Source: Phellopilus nigrolimitatus
Lineage: Eukaryota > Basidiomycota > Agaricomycetes > Hymenochaetales > Hymenochaetaceae
Direction: 5' to 3'
Length of the DNA: 64,000 nt
Assembly (NCBI GenBank): GCA_021029095.1
Contig: JAJOHG010000001.1
Coordinates: forward strand, 1,178,001-1,242,000
Shown here piece after piece: positions 1 to 11,559 of the stretch. Made by a program: the position numbers and the translations under genes. Every line of letters starts with the position of its first letter. Within the stretch, counting starts at the first letter, position 1. A model generated the notes under the pieces. The model did not search any database, was not told the DNA's origin, and saw only the letters and a program-made list of their open reading frames with translations.

Positions 1-809
1 CCAGCGCAGCGCATTCTTCCCTTGGGACAATGCAGCGGGTGCGTCCTCTTCCGCTGGCGCGGGGTTTGCACCTCTTGGCGACAAGGGCAGCGACCGCCTA
101 AGCCTAGACAACGCGGACATCCGCATTGCACGGTCACGTTCGCGATCAGGAAGCAGGAGAGGGTCGTTCTCAATTGTACCTAGCCAATCTGGGAGCATGA
201 TTGGCCTAAATATCGGTCTGTCTCCGGGCCACAGAAGCTCAGTCATTGGTGGAGAGGACTTTCGCTTTGATGGTAAGTTGATCTATCTTTTCTGCAGCGT
301 GTTTTCCGCGACGATGATCTAACATGCCATCGACGAAATTAAGTTACCAATGACGGGGTCACCGGTCAAGACACGCAGGAGACCGAGAACAATTTCGTCA
401 CCCTCGAACGCACGTCTTACAATTTTCTGGAGTGAGTTATTTTGGTACCTTTGACCTTACGCAGAAGATGACAATCGTCTCGGCTCATTGTTAGATATTG
501 CAAAATGCAGCTTCAAGCCTTGCCAGGTAATCAAAGCACTCTAGACTTCAGCGACATCGTACCCTCTGCGACGAGCTCTCATCGAGTGGCCGCGGCAGCA
601 TTCCACCACTGTCTCGGTACGTCCCATAATACTCATCCGCCTGATCGTATCACACAGAAAACTCGAGATTGATCCTCTTGGTCCGATGCTTCGCCTTCCC
701 GCCTTGCTGATGCTTTTTTTTTAATGCTCATCAAGTACTCGCCACAAAGGATCTGATATCTGTTAAGCAAGACGAAAGCTACGGACCATTGACAATCAAG
801 ATCAAATAA
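1..809 (+). CDS. REC8: Rec8/Rad21-type kleisin, 3' part only
   Basis: The gene enters from the left edge already in frame; only the C-terminal part is present. Exons read 2-272, 344-about 430, then two short exons ending in TAA at 807-809, and all junctions keep phase. The last ~65 residues match the conserved C-terminal winged-helix domain of kleisins: FVTLERTSYNFLEYC, then LDFSDIVPSATSSHRVAAAA, FHHCLVLATKDLISVKQ and ESYGPLTIKIK. This domain binds the ATPase head of Smc1 in the cohesin ring, which holds sister chromatids together. Upstream is a Ser/Arg-rich linker (RSRSRSGSRRGS) of the kind cut or phosphorylated in kleisins. The wording of the C-terminus (AAFHHCLVLATKDL) seems closer to meiotic Rec8 than to mitotic Rad21, but that choice is from memory of the families. 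The N-terminal Smc3-binding half is outside the window. Confidence 0.75.
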
Positions 810-1147
810 TCACCCCTGCTGCTTTAGACGAACTCTTCCTGCCCTTCTCTGATATGTTCGCATGGTTCTGTACAAGAAATATCCACCGACGATTGACATT
901 CTCGTAACCTGTACTGCCCATGCTGAAACAACGCTTCCTGTCAACCGATCCCTTACTGTATGCGTACTACCACTGAACCTGCTACTGCCTGTTTCAGAAG
1001 AGATTATAAAATGTGTTTGTCATAATTATGTACGATGCTCTGATTGGATCGTATAATTGAGGAAGAACAAGAACGAAAGATTTCGGACTTAGCCGGAGAA
1101 TGGTTGACCTAATCTGCGATGTGCTCTTCATTCCATTGGACTGAAAG

Positions 1148-2228
<1,081 letters not shown>

Positions 2229-2474
2229 ACAGGTTTATTAGCTAGACAATGAAGCATTTGGTTTCTTGGATGTAGTACTATGCAACTTGCAAGTAAGATC
2301 AGTCAAAGGAGAGTCAATTGATCACGTGTTTTTATTTTCGGTATGTGCCGGGAAAGTACTGCACAGTTCATACCAATGCCGCCGTGCCGTGCCAACAAGC
2401 GACAACACGATAATTCTGAATTGTGCAGCCAGCCACACGACGTCAAGACACAAGATCACCGACATCCTTAAATC

Positions 2475-3240
2475 ATGGCTGAGCAGGTTTGCCTTCACTC
2501 CCTATTTTTGAAGAAGTCCTGAAGGTGCTGATTGTCTGCTGCTCGACAGGTAGAAAAGGCTTTCCAGAAGCAACACCTCTTCCAAAACGCCAAAGTCAAA
2601 GGTCGGTCGCATGTTGAGAGCGCTCTCGGAGATAGGGATGGTTCTAACATCGCGCAGGCGGTAAGAAAATTGTGACAAAGGATAAGCGGTGGTATAAGGA
2701 TGTTGGTCTGGGCTTCAAAACCCCCTTGGATGCGATTAACGGCACCTACATCGGTGCGCCTGCTGACGTCTTCGCATGCTAAACATCTTGCTTATTATTC
2801 TTGTAGACAAAAAATGCCCGTTTACTGGCGACGTCTCCATCCGAGGCCGTATCCTTACTGGAAAGGTCATGTCGACTAAAATGACCCGTACCATCATTAT
2901 CCGACGGGACTACCTGCACTACATCCCGAAATACAGTACGTATCTCAGCCGGGCTGTGTATGTTACCGGTTGTGGGATATTGATGTTCTGTACAGACCGT
3001 TATGAGAAGCGACACAAGAACCTTGCTGCGCACGTCTCGCCAGCGTTCCGTGTGGAGATCGGTGACCAGGTGACGGTCGGTGCGTAACATAATTGTGGAG
3101 TGGGCCTGTGTGATATTCTGAAGGCTAATGCGGTTATTGTCGCTCTAGGACAATGCCGGCCTTTGTCGAAGACAGTACGGTTCAACGTGCTACGTGTACA
3201 GAAGAACAAGGCTGCGACGAAGACGTTCGGCAAGTTCTAA
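2475..3240 (+). CDS. RPS11: 40S ribosomal protein S11 (uS17)
   Basis: Small-subunit ribosomal protein. Six exons (2475-2486, 2550-2601, 2658-2753, 2807-2935, 2996-3079, 3149-3240) join in phase into about 155 residues, the normal eukaryotic length. Highly conserved stretches are visible: [20 protein letters not shown], the uS17 signature [20 protein letters not shown], then [10 protein letters not shown] and [20 protein letters not shown], ending TFGKF. The first exon has only four codons (MAEQ) before an intron, a common arrangement in fungal ribosomal protein genes. No anomaly was seen. Confidence 0.98.
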
Positions 3241-3667
3241 GGAGCTTGTAGATGTGGGATCTGTTTCTTCTCTTTCGCACATTAGTTATGCAGTGATCCA
3301 TGTTACATATGTTTACTGTCTCACGAACTTATGCGCTATTTTTTTCACTGAGACAAAAGATTGTATTCGATTGTGTGCAAAGTCTAGGCTCGCGTAGATG
3401 GATTTCGACACGCGCCAAGTCGCGTTCGCCGAGGTCACACGTAACGGCTCTGAATGCAGTGTAGAGAGCCACTCTTCTTAGCGCGGTAACAGTTCCATCA
3501 CTGCCGACTCGACCGTTACTTTCTTTCCTCCTTCTCCTCCTTCTCCTCTTTCTCCTCCCTCCTCCATCGTGGCGCCAACACTTCTATCCGCGATCGCCTC
3601 GCGTCTCCACAAGTCCAGGTCGCATTCGCCGCAGCCAGGCCCTTCCTCTTCATCTCCGTCGAGTACA

Positions 3668-5424
3668 ATGGGGCAGACCCCGTCCAAGAAGTCGAAGAAG
3701 GGCAAGGACAAGGGCAGGGACAGGGACGACAAGGACTCCGACAGTCCCAACGACCCGTCTCCTACAGACAATGGCTTACCTCTGCCTGCGAACGACACAG
3801 ACAACACGGGCACTCCTCAGGGCAGCGTTTCGCGCGCGACAGCCCCGAACGGCGTGCCTCCGAATCCTAACTTGCGAGCGACAAGAGGTGCCGCCACATT
3901 TACGGAACAGACGCATGACGCTGCTAATGGAGGGAATGGCCTGTCGCCGACTGCACCCCCAGGCTCAAATGGCGCGCAAAGCGGAAGCAGTCCTCTACCC
4001 TCATCTTCGTATGCTGCTCTATTGTCAGTTACAAATAATGCCAAGACTAACAAAATGCTCCAACTCTAAATCATAGTAGAAAGTCGGCTCTGACTCCACT
4101 CGACATTCCGGTTGCCAATACTATTTTCTCCAACCCGAACGCCCCAACGCCCGCCTCGGCTGCAGAAAGCTTACCATTGTCGGATTCTGCGAATTCCGTT
4201 TTAAACGGCATTTCGAGCAAAGATAAGCTGAAGCAACAGGCGTTCGATGTGGATGACATGATCCAGCGACTGCTGGACGTAGGCTACACGGGCAAAGTCA
4301 GCAAGTCCTTGTGTTTGAAGAATGCCGAGATCACTGCCGTGTGCCAAGCCGCTCGCGATATTTTTCTATCACAACCGACGCTGATCGAGCTCTCTCCATC
4401 TGTCAAGATTGTTGGAGATGTGCATGGGCAGTATTCTGATCTGATTCGACTATTTGAGATGTGTGGGTTCCCGCCGACTGCCAACTATCTATTTCTCGGG
4501 GATTACGTTGATCGAGGAAAGCAGAGTCTTGAGACGATTCTGCTTCTGCTTTGCTATAAAATCAAGTATCCCGAGAACTTCTTTTTGCTTCGTGGAAACC
4601 ACGAGTGTGCGAACGTGACGCGAGGTTAGTCTGGCCACGTTTTAACTCACGTCATTTGACAATGTGCTAAACCGCATCTCAGTGTATGGCTTTTATGACG
4701 AATGCAAACGACGGTGTAACATCAAGACATGGAAGACGTTTATAGACGTATTCAATTGCCTACCTATCGCAGCTGTCGTCGCGTCCAAAATCTTCTGCGT
4801 ACATGGTGGTCTCTCCCCATCCATGACCTCACTCGAGGACATCAAGCGTATCCAACGACCAACGGATGTACCAGACTACGGCCTCCTGAATGACCTCCTC
4901 TGGTCTGATCCATCTGACACCGCAACGGAATGGGAGGACAACGAACGCGGTGTAAGCTACTGCTTTGGCAAAGCTATCATCAATGATTTCTTGAGTCGGT
5001 ATGACATGGATCTGATCTGCCGCGCACACATGGTCGTGGAAGACGGATATGAGTTCTGGAACGATCGAACTTTGGTCACTGTTTTTAGCGCTCCAAACTA
5101 CTGCGGAGGTCAGCTGTCTCTTTCTCTCGGTTCATAGAAGGGAATAACTGATATGGTATAATTTGTAGAATTCGATAACTACGGCGCTTGCATGAGGTCG
5201 GTGTTTACTCATCTGGCGTTGACACAAATTTTGACTCGTTTTCAGTGTCTCGGAGGACCTCTTATGCGCGTTTGAGCTTTTGAAGCCATTGGATGGACCC
5301 GCTTTGCGAAAAGAAATGACTAAGGTTAAACGAAAGAGGTATGTAGCCCTTGCATTGTCATACATTTGTCACCATTGTTAACCGTCGTTCATTAAGTATC
5401 GCTGCTTCGTCTCCTCCTGCCTAG
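3668..5424 (+). CDS. PPZ1: PPZ-type Ser/Thr protein phosphatase
   Basis: A PP1-like metallophosphatase of the fungus-specific PPZ class, which controls cation homeostasis and cell integrity in yeasts. Exon 1 runs 3668-4008, followed by 4077/4080-4624, 4683-5108, 5169-5196, 5246-5338 and 5397-5424. The start [13 protein letters not shown] is a textbook N-myristoylation context, as in PPZ, so ATG 3668 is preferred over an upstream in-frame ATG at 3569. A low-complexity Ser/Pro/Asn-rich N-terminal extension of about 150 residues precedes the catalytic core. The core holds [34 protein letters not shown], the His in [11 protein letters not shown], and [21 protein letters not shown]. The first intron acceptor is ambiguous (4076 or 4079); both choices keep frame. 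Confidence 0.96.
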
Positions 5425-6396
5425 CGCTTCATCGAGTGCAGGGATAGGAATTGGCCACTGCAGGATTTCTGAGCTGCTGACACGCCGAATTCGCGGACAG
5501 TCATTCGTGCATATTTCTCCTTTTCTGGGCCTACTTTTGCGATTACGACTATGACCCCAACTTGTTAATGGATGCTTCGGCACACCGCCGTCGAGCACAC
5601 ACAACAACAGTCTGACCGGATTCGCGCGTACTCTCATGAATCCAATTCTAAGGCTGGGTCCAAGAAAATAGAAAAAAAAATGCATGAGGTCGACGAAGAA
5701 TCGAAGAATGATGTCGTTGTCACATACACTGGTCATTCTCGCAACATTGCCCATCAGGTAATGAATATCTGTGCAACGATCTTTAATGGTTTTTGGTGGA
5801 AGGATCCCTCCCACTTTTGATCGACTGCATTTGCTTTCAATCTTAATCTCGCCCCGAATGGGCCAAATGCTCTTTTTACAATTCGCTTTTACTGCTGCTC
5901 TTGCTCCTGTCATTTGTATACGTTTTCAACCGTCTTCTCCACGTCCCTGAGTTTATTCCATCAACGCCGCCCTTACGACTTCCGTCTATGTATCTTAGAC
6001 ACCCAATCTTCGTGACCAAAAATTTCCGCCACATCAAGTTTTAATAATGCTCCCTCGTTTGTTCTTTTCCCTCTTTCACTGGTGTATATGTATTGCGTTG
6101 AATCCAGCTACATTTATAGCTTTAGGGGCTCACCGTCCAAACTGCCATGGACTTATTAGCATGTTGCTTACTTCTAGCTAGCATGCCTGCTGCATTTATC
6201 ATTACTTGGTACTTCTGGGGATTGGCGCACGATTTGTAAGCAATCAAACGCATCAACTACGAGTACATGTCTGTACATGTACATGTGCACTTACCTTCAT
6301 CACACATACCAAGGGACCAAGAGCTGACGCATCTGTCAAGTCTGTCATCAAATTATAACTCGAACTCACTGTGCAAAGGCTTTTGAAATCAACTAA
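5425..6396. other. Intergenic region between PPZ and EED genes
   Basis: AT-richer stretch holding the presumed 3' UTR of the phosphatase gene and the promoter of the EED-like gene. The short open frames here (for example 5572-5820, +) have low-complexity translations without recognisable domains and no supporting splice structure, so I do not call a gene. A short alternating run (tacatgtctgtacatgtaca) sits at about 6263-6285. Confidence 0.5.
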
Positions 6397-8540
6397 ATGG
6401 AAATTGACGTCCAAGAAACACCTCTGGAACCTTGGTTCAACGATCTCAACGGTGACCATCCTTTCAAGTTAGAAGTCAAAGTCACCGCAAGTGCCTGCTC
6501 TTCGCCTGGCTGCCACCCACCCAATTGACATGATGAGTGCCATTAGTCCAACGATCCATCATGTACAACACCGTTTCAAGCCATCGCCTGCTTTCCATGG
6601 GACATACATTCCCTCGATAAGATATGGTCTGGCGAATTCATGCACAAGGACGTGCAATGGCGGAAAATGATAGAGAAGTGGTCCGGAGTCATCGCAGTGG
6701 GCGGTGGCACGAAACTGCGCCTCATCCTCACGCGACCTCACCAACAGTATCTGCCGTTGTTTAGCATTGAAGTGCCTGACGTGCGTTCCTTGCCTTTCTC
6801 TCCCTTCGCCTCTGGTTTCACCCAAGCAGCGAAGTCTAATTTCACAAGTCTCTGTTGCACACGCATAGACGAAAGCCAGTGTAAGATGTGTTGCGTGGTG
6901 TATGGCGATGAATGCCGATGAGTTTAGTCCGCTGGTCGCGTTTTCCGGCAACAGCATATTGTACGTCCTCAATGTCGAAAAAGGGACCTTCCATGGTGTC
7001 ATGCGAGGCCACGGTGGTGTGAGTGGATGGAGCTTGTCCCGGGGTAAGGCTGATACAAACTGACCGGTACAGAAAATCAATGCACTCGCCGTACACCCCG
7101 TCGATCCGTCTTACTTACTTTCGGCATCGCATGACCATACGTGCCGCATCTATGATCTCACTGAGAAGGTAGAATGCGACATCGTCAACCCCAGCTGGCC
7201 CGGAAAGACGAAGATGTCGCTAGCAGGGCCGGCTTTTGGATTGCGTGCAAACGATGGAGAAGGGATAGGCTATGGTCGCTGCGTCGCTGTCCTGGCTGGG
7301 GGCCATCCGGTGGACACCAAGCCCCGGTCCTTGGTGCTGTAAGCACTTACCGGGTTTTACGCGGTCGCTTGGAAATAAGACTGAGTGTTTGTTTGAAGGC
7401 TTTTCACCCGACGTTCCCTCTCGTGGCAACGTGTGGAGTATGATTATTATCATTGTCCATTAAACAAGTTCTCTCATCCCTTTCCGCTTCAGATGGACCA
7501 CGCTGTCAAGCTATGGCAAATGCCCAATCTCAAGGGCGAAATGATCGACCGAGAAGACAAGCCTCTGTTCAGCAGCACGCGCGTCCACAGTGCACAAGCT
7601 CTTTCTATCGACTGGTATATTCCCCCTGTCTTTTACAGTGTAATATTTATTTATAGTGTGCCGCTAGGTTGGGTCAGGATATACTCCTATCAACCAGCGG
7701 ACCGATCATCCTGCGGAATGAGGAAACTCATGAACTTTACAGACGTCCAGGGACGCTCGTCCTTTGGCGCTGGTTGGGTCTCAACCGCTTCTTTCCGCCC
7801 GGTCGGGATCAGTGGCCGCGACACTTGAGAGGATGTGCCTCAGTAAGCTTCATCGCACAAGCCAGTTTCAGTGAAGAGCATCAAATTTATTACCTCTGTT
7901 TTTGTGACAGGACTACCAAGAGAGCTGTAAGTTTTCGGACGCTCTGCACGTGCGACATTTATTTAATCCGTCAACTCTCAAATGCGAAATGCGACGCACT
8001 AGCGTCATACAAAGTAATCTCGGAGTATAACCTCCCGCTGCCGATCGAGCCACACATACACACGACTTCCAGTCACCTGCTTACACGCCGCCGATCGAGC
8101 CCACACATGCACACGTCTTTCAGTCACCGGCTCACACGCCGCTTATCGCGATGCCCTCGCGCGGCTGCATCCGCGCATCGAGCGTACGACACTTCACGCC
8201 GCGCAAGCCGCCCCCCTTCCCACACGCAGCGTCCGAGGACGACCAGCTCTCCGAGGCGACGCACAGGCTGCACCTCGATCAGGACGCTGCGGATGGCCAA
8301 ATTGCACGACTGGCGCTGCCGTGCTGGGCCGTCGAGACGAGCGAGGGTGCACTGAATGCGGTGGAGAGTGCCGGAGACGAAGCCTCCTTTTTAGGCCTGC
8401 CGAAGCTGGAGGCATGTGCTATAGGAGAGAACGGCAGGCTTCTCGTGGGCGTGGGCGCGAAGGAAGGGATCTGGATATGGCGAATCCCTCCAGAAAAGCA
8501 GCTGCGTCGAGCCCAAGCCTCAGAAACGGAAACGAGTTGA
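6397..8540 (+). CDS. EED: EED/ESC-like WD40 protein (PRC2 subunit), frame break near 8050
   Basis: WD40 propeller related to EED/ESC/FIE, the Polycomb Repressive Complex 2 subunit that binds H3K27me3 and activates the methyltransferase. First exon from ATG 6397 (MEIDVQETPLEPWFND). Clear later exons: up to 6780; 6869-7018 (VRCVAWCMAMNADEF, SPLVAFSGN, KGTFHGVMRGHGG); 7073 onward (KINALAVHPVDPSYLLSASH, DHTCRIYDL); then ATCGMDHAVKLWQMP, RVHSAQALSIDWLGQDILLS, and finally ENGRLLVGVGAKEGIWIWRI before TGA 8538-8540. Spacing and wording follow the EED order of blades. Some junctions are uncertain (exon 1/2, and around 7335-7400). Between about 8014 and 8100 the frame that reads VISEYNLPLPIEP must shift by one base to reach the C-terminus. 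Either a 59-nt intron (8014-8072, gtaatc...ttccag) bridges this, or one base is missing in the first copy of a ~50-bp repeat. Confidence 0.82.
8041..8141. repeat. Two-copy ~50-bp tandem repeat inside the EED-like gene
   Basis: Copy 1 (8041-8090, 50 bp) and copy 2 (8091-8141, 51 bp) both run from ccgatcgagc to tcacacgccg/ttacacgccg with a few substitutions. Copy 2 encodes PIEPTHAHVFQSPAHTP in the frame of the downstream exon. Copy 1 would encode PIEPTHTHDFQSPAYTP, but gagccaca replaces gagcccaca, one C fewer, which shifts the frame. Confidence 0.85.
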
Positions 8541-8910
8541 TGAAGAATGTATTGTATCTTTACTTCCTTCCAAGTACAAGACAGTTTGGTCATACCAAGC
8601 ACAGATGGAATTGAAGATTGGTAAATGAGGAAAGACAAGAACCCGAAACCCAGAACCCCATGATACTATAATATATATACAAGTATAAAACGGATAGCTT
8701 CTCCAGCTGCGACCATCATATATGGGTAAAACCAGAAGAGAAGGTCTAAAGCATCGTCGTGATCACCATCATCAAGGGAAAGATTGGTTGAATACGATTC
8801 AAGATGTCAGAGATCGCGAAACGCCTCGTCATTTCAATTTCACCGTTTTAGCGCGTGACGCTCTCGTCGATACATCAGCGCATGGCTGGAGTACTAGCTG
8901 TGATCAAGCA

Positions 8911-10443
8911 TCACGGATAAAGAGAAGGCAGGCGTCGGAAGATCCAGAGTTCCTTACGGCCTTGGAGGAATCCCCAGAAGCCTGAGCGCGAAAGCGGGAT
9001 GGTGCCCTCCAATTTCAATCCCATGTTGCTAGTATGCTGCAAGATGGTCGCGATCATGAGATCGGATATACCTGTGTTGGCGTGAGAAATGTTGGATTAT
9101 TGGTATCTAAGAAGCGAACAGGAAGGTAGATAACGTACGGTCAAAGTCGAGCCTACTCATCTCGATGTTATACACGTCATCGTCATCCCACGATGCACGG
9201 TGAATTCGGCGCTTGAATGTTTCCTGGAGTACTTCAGTGAGCGATTGACAGAGTTGATGCGCGTGGTTAACAAGCTTGATCTTTCGTCGTCCACTCGAAA
9301 AGATCATCATGGCAAACTCCGCATTGGAATCAGGAGGCGTAGCACTGAAAACGAGACGTGGGGACGATAGCTGTCGAGCACAACACATAAGTACGGTTGA
9401 TAAGACATTTCAGCAAAATGATTTTACTGAATGGCCTGTGTCTATAGCGGAGGTACAAATATATCCCTGTAGATAAATATCATGAGACAAAGCAGACATG
9501 ATATGCGAGAATGGAGCAAATACCTGGCGTGCGAGGACTGCAAACAACTCCAAGATTAATTTCATCGCCCTAAATCACAATTCAACATAGCTAACAAGTC
9601 TGCGATTGACGAAGTACACGAACATCAACCCCAGGCTGTCCTTCGCTATCCACGGGCTCCCTACGAACTGAACAATAAATTCATTCGAGTCGTCACGGTA
9701 CGTCTGAAAAATGACGCCGTCCGGCCACATGGGGAGGACCCATTCACGGATAGTGTCCACGGTGTCCTGATAGATTACACTCGACAGGCTTAATCTATGT
9801 CAAAAGGTCAGACAAAGGAACTTCCCTATGTGAACGACATTTATACCTGTTCGTCCCATTGAGTGAGAGGATAAGATGGCCTAGACAAAGAGTTAAAATT
9901 GGTGATCGGTTAAAGATAACACATGGCTTTATACATACCTGGTGTATGGTGACGGGACTGGGAACGCGATCTAGGCCGCGAGAGTGAGTTGGCACGGGTC
10001 CTCTTCGAATCGGACGAGCGTCCGCGCTTGAGGGTGCTTGCGGCTGGCTTAAGCTCGGACGGGCGCGCTCGGTAAGGGTCATTCTCGGAGACTGGGCCGG
10101 TGCGCGAGCGTCGGAGGTTCGCGCCAGGGCCAGAACCAGGGGTCTCGGTGCGGTTCGCCCTTTTCATGGCAGACTTGAGAGGCTTCGTGGCAGGATCGGA
10201 GGTGCGGTCGTTGAAGTGACGTGGGCGAGGCGCGAGTGGCTCAGTAGGAATGACTGGCTGGCCATTGCTGGAGGCTATGTATGCGCCCGGCGGGGGGCCG
10301 ACTAGCATTGCAGGATCGTATCGGGAGCTCTGGGAACGAGAGATCTGGTGCGGCAGCGGGGGAGCGGCATACATAGCGCCGTTCGGGGGTGGCTGGGCGT
10401 ACATGTATGCGTGCGCGGGATACGGGGTAGGACATGGTAGCAT
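8911..10443 (-). CDS. Conserved hypothetical protein, fungal
   Basis: Stop (minus TGA) at 8911-8913. The N-terminal half is one exon down to 9939 with a proposed start MLPCPTPYPAHAYMYAQPP at 10443. It is Pro/Tyr-rich, then basic and Ser/Arg-rich (RGRSSDSKRTRANSLSRPRS). The C-terminal half is spread over several short exons: GHLILSLNGTNR; LSLSSVIYQDTVDTIREWV with LPMWPDGVIFQTYRDD and FIVQFVGSPW; a middle exon that probably includes AMKLILELFAVLARQ; VFSATPPDSNAEFAMMIF; SLTEVLQETFKRRIH; DDDVYNIEMSRLDFD; and ISDLMIATILQHTSNMGLKL to the end. I recall proteins of this layout as conserved unknowns in mushrooms but cannot name a domain. The junction near 9560-9600 could not be resolved in phase. It lies back to back with MPC1, sharing about 280 bp of upstream DNA. 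Confidence 0.6.
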
Positions 10444-10724
10444 AGCCCTGCATGTCTGCTGGTCTAGAGTGAGCGTCGGTGAGCAGCGAGCGAGAGAGGA
10501 GGAGGAGGAGAAGGGAAGGATGAGTCGATCTGGAGGAGGGGAGAGAAGAAGGAAACGAAGAGGCATGGAGGGCGCTGTTAAAGAGAGTAAACTAGCACTT
10601 GCCGTCACGGTCGCCTCGAGGCAGCGAGTCTAATAAATCTCGATTATGTAATACTATTATTATTTTAGGCCGTCAAGAGTCAGTTTATACTTGCAACTCG
10701 TACAAAGTCCTCCAGCTTCCTCAG

Positions 10725-11390
10725 ATGGCATCCACCTTCATCAACTGGCTCAAATCCCCCGCTGGCCGCCAGTACTTCTTCAGTGCGTACGACTAGTCTT
10801 CTCTCTTCCTTCGCGCCGGTCTAACCGTTCTACAGGCACCCACTTCTGGGGACCCGTGCGTTTCTCAGTCTCTGTCTGCTTTCCCTCAGAACGCGTCCAG
10901 CTCATTACTTGCTAAAAGGTTGCGAACTGGGGGCTGCCTATCGCCGCGCTCGCAGACCTTAAACAAAATGAAGAGTTCATCTCGGGAAGTATGACCACCG
11001 CCCTCGCGTGCTACTCGTATGTCTCCATCCTCTCTTTCGCTTTCTTGTCTTGGGTCTGTCGCTCATCTATTTTCGTCCCCCAAAAGTATGGTCTTCATGC
11101 GTTTCGGTGCGTAGCTTCCTGGAGCTTATACAGTTTTCCCGGCTCAACTTTCTCATCTGCCATTTCCAGCGTGGCGCGTACAACCTCGAAACTACCTACT
11201 CTTCGCTTGTCATGCTACCAACACGGCGGCCCAGCTCGTACAGGAAACCCGTTTTGTCAACTACTGGTACTTCGGCGGGAGAGAAAAGACACACGGGCGC
11301 CCAGAGGAGGTCAAGAGCAAGGTCATCGAGGCCGTGCAGGCAGCAGAGGCAGAAGCAAAGGACACGGCGAAGAAGGTCGCTGGCAAATGA
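10725..11390 (+). CDS. MPC1: Mitochondrial pyruvate carrier subunit MPC1
   Basis: Inner-membrane subunit that forms a heterodimer with MPC2/3 to import pyruvate. Five exons splice in phase: [46 protein letters not shown] to [34 protein letters not shown] and onward. The family signature (P-A-G-x-x-Y-F-x-S-T-H-F-W-G-P-x-x-N-W-G-x-P) is complete. After the membrane core there is a hydrophilic, Lys/Glu/Ala-rich tail of about 45 residues ([20 protein letters not shown] to AGK) that is longer than in yeast Mpc1. Convergent with the DNA ligase gene; only 169 bp separate the stop codons. Confidence 0.95.
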
Positions 11391-11559
11391 ACTAGGCGGT
11401 CATCCGGGACAGATATCGGAGGGTTCGTGTTTATTGTACTTGCTTATCTAGATTCCTTAATTTGCATCATGAGATTCAGCTCCAGTTTACATCTTATTTT
11501 TTACATTTCAATCTGTGTCTTACTGGGATAAATGACGGACATAAAAACTATGCAATGTT

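Noticed and set aside
3668..5424. Reading the phosphatase as the PP1 catalytic subunit (Glc7)
   Set aside because: The myristoylated low-complexity N-terminal extension and the [13 protein letters not shown] wording are those of PPZ.
5392..5913. Minus-strand open frame of 173 codons at the phosphatase 3' end
   Set aside because: Overlaps the last PPZ exon and its 3' UTR; no domain or splice support.
6559..7080. Minus-strand open frame of 173 codons
   Set aside because: Antisense to EED exons that show clear WD40 conservation.
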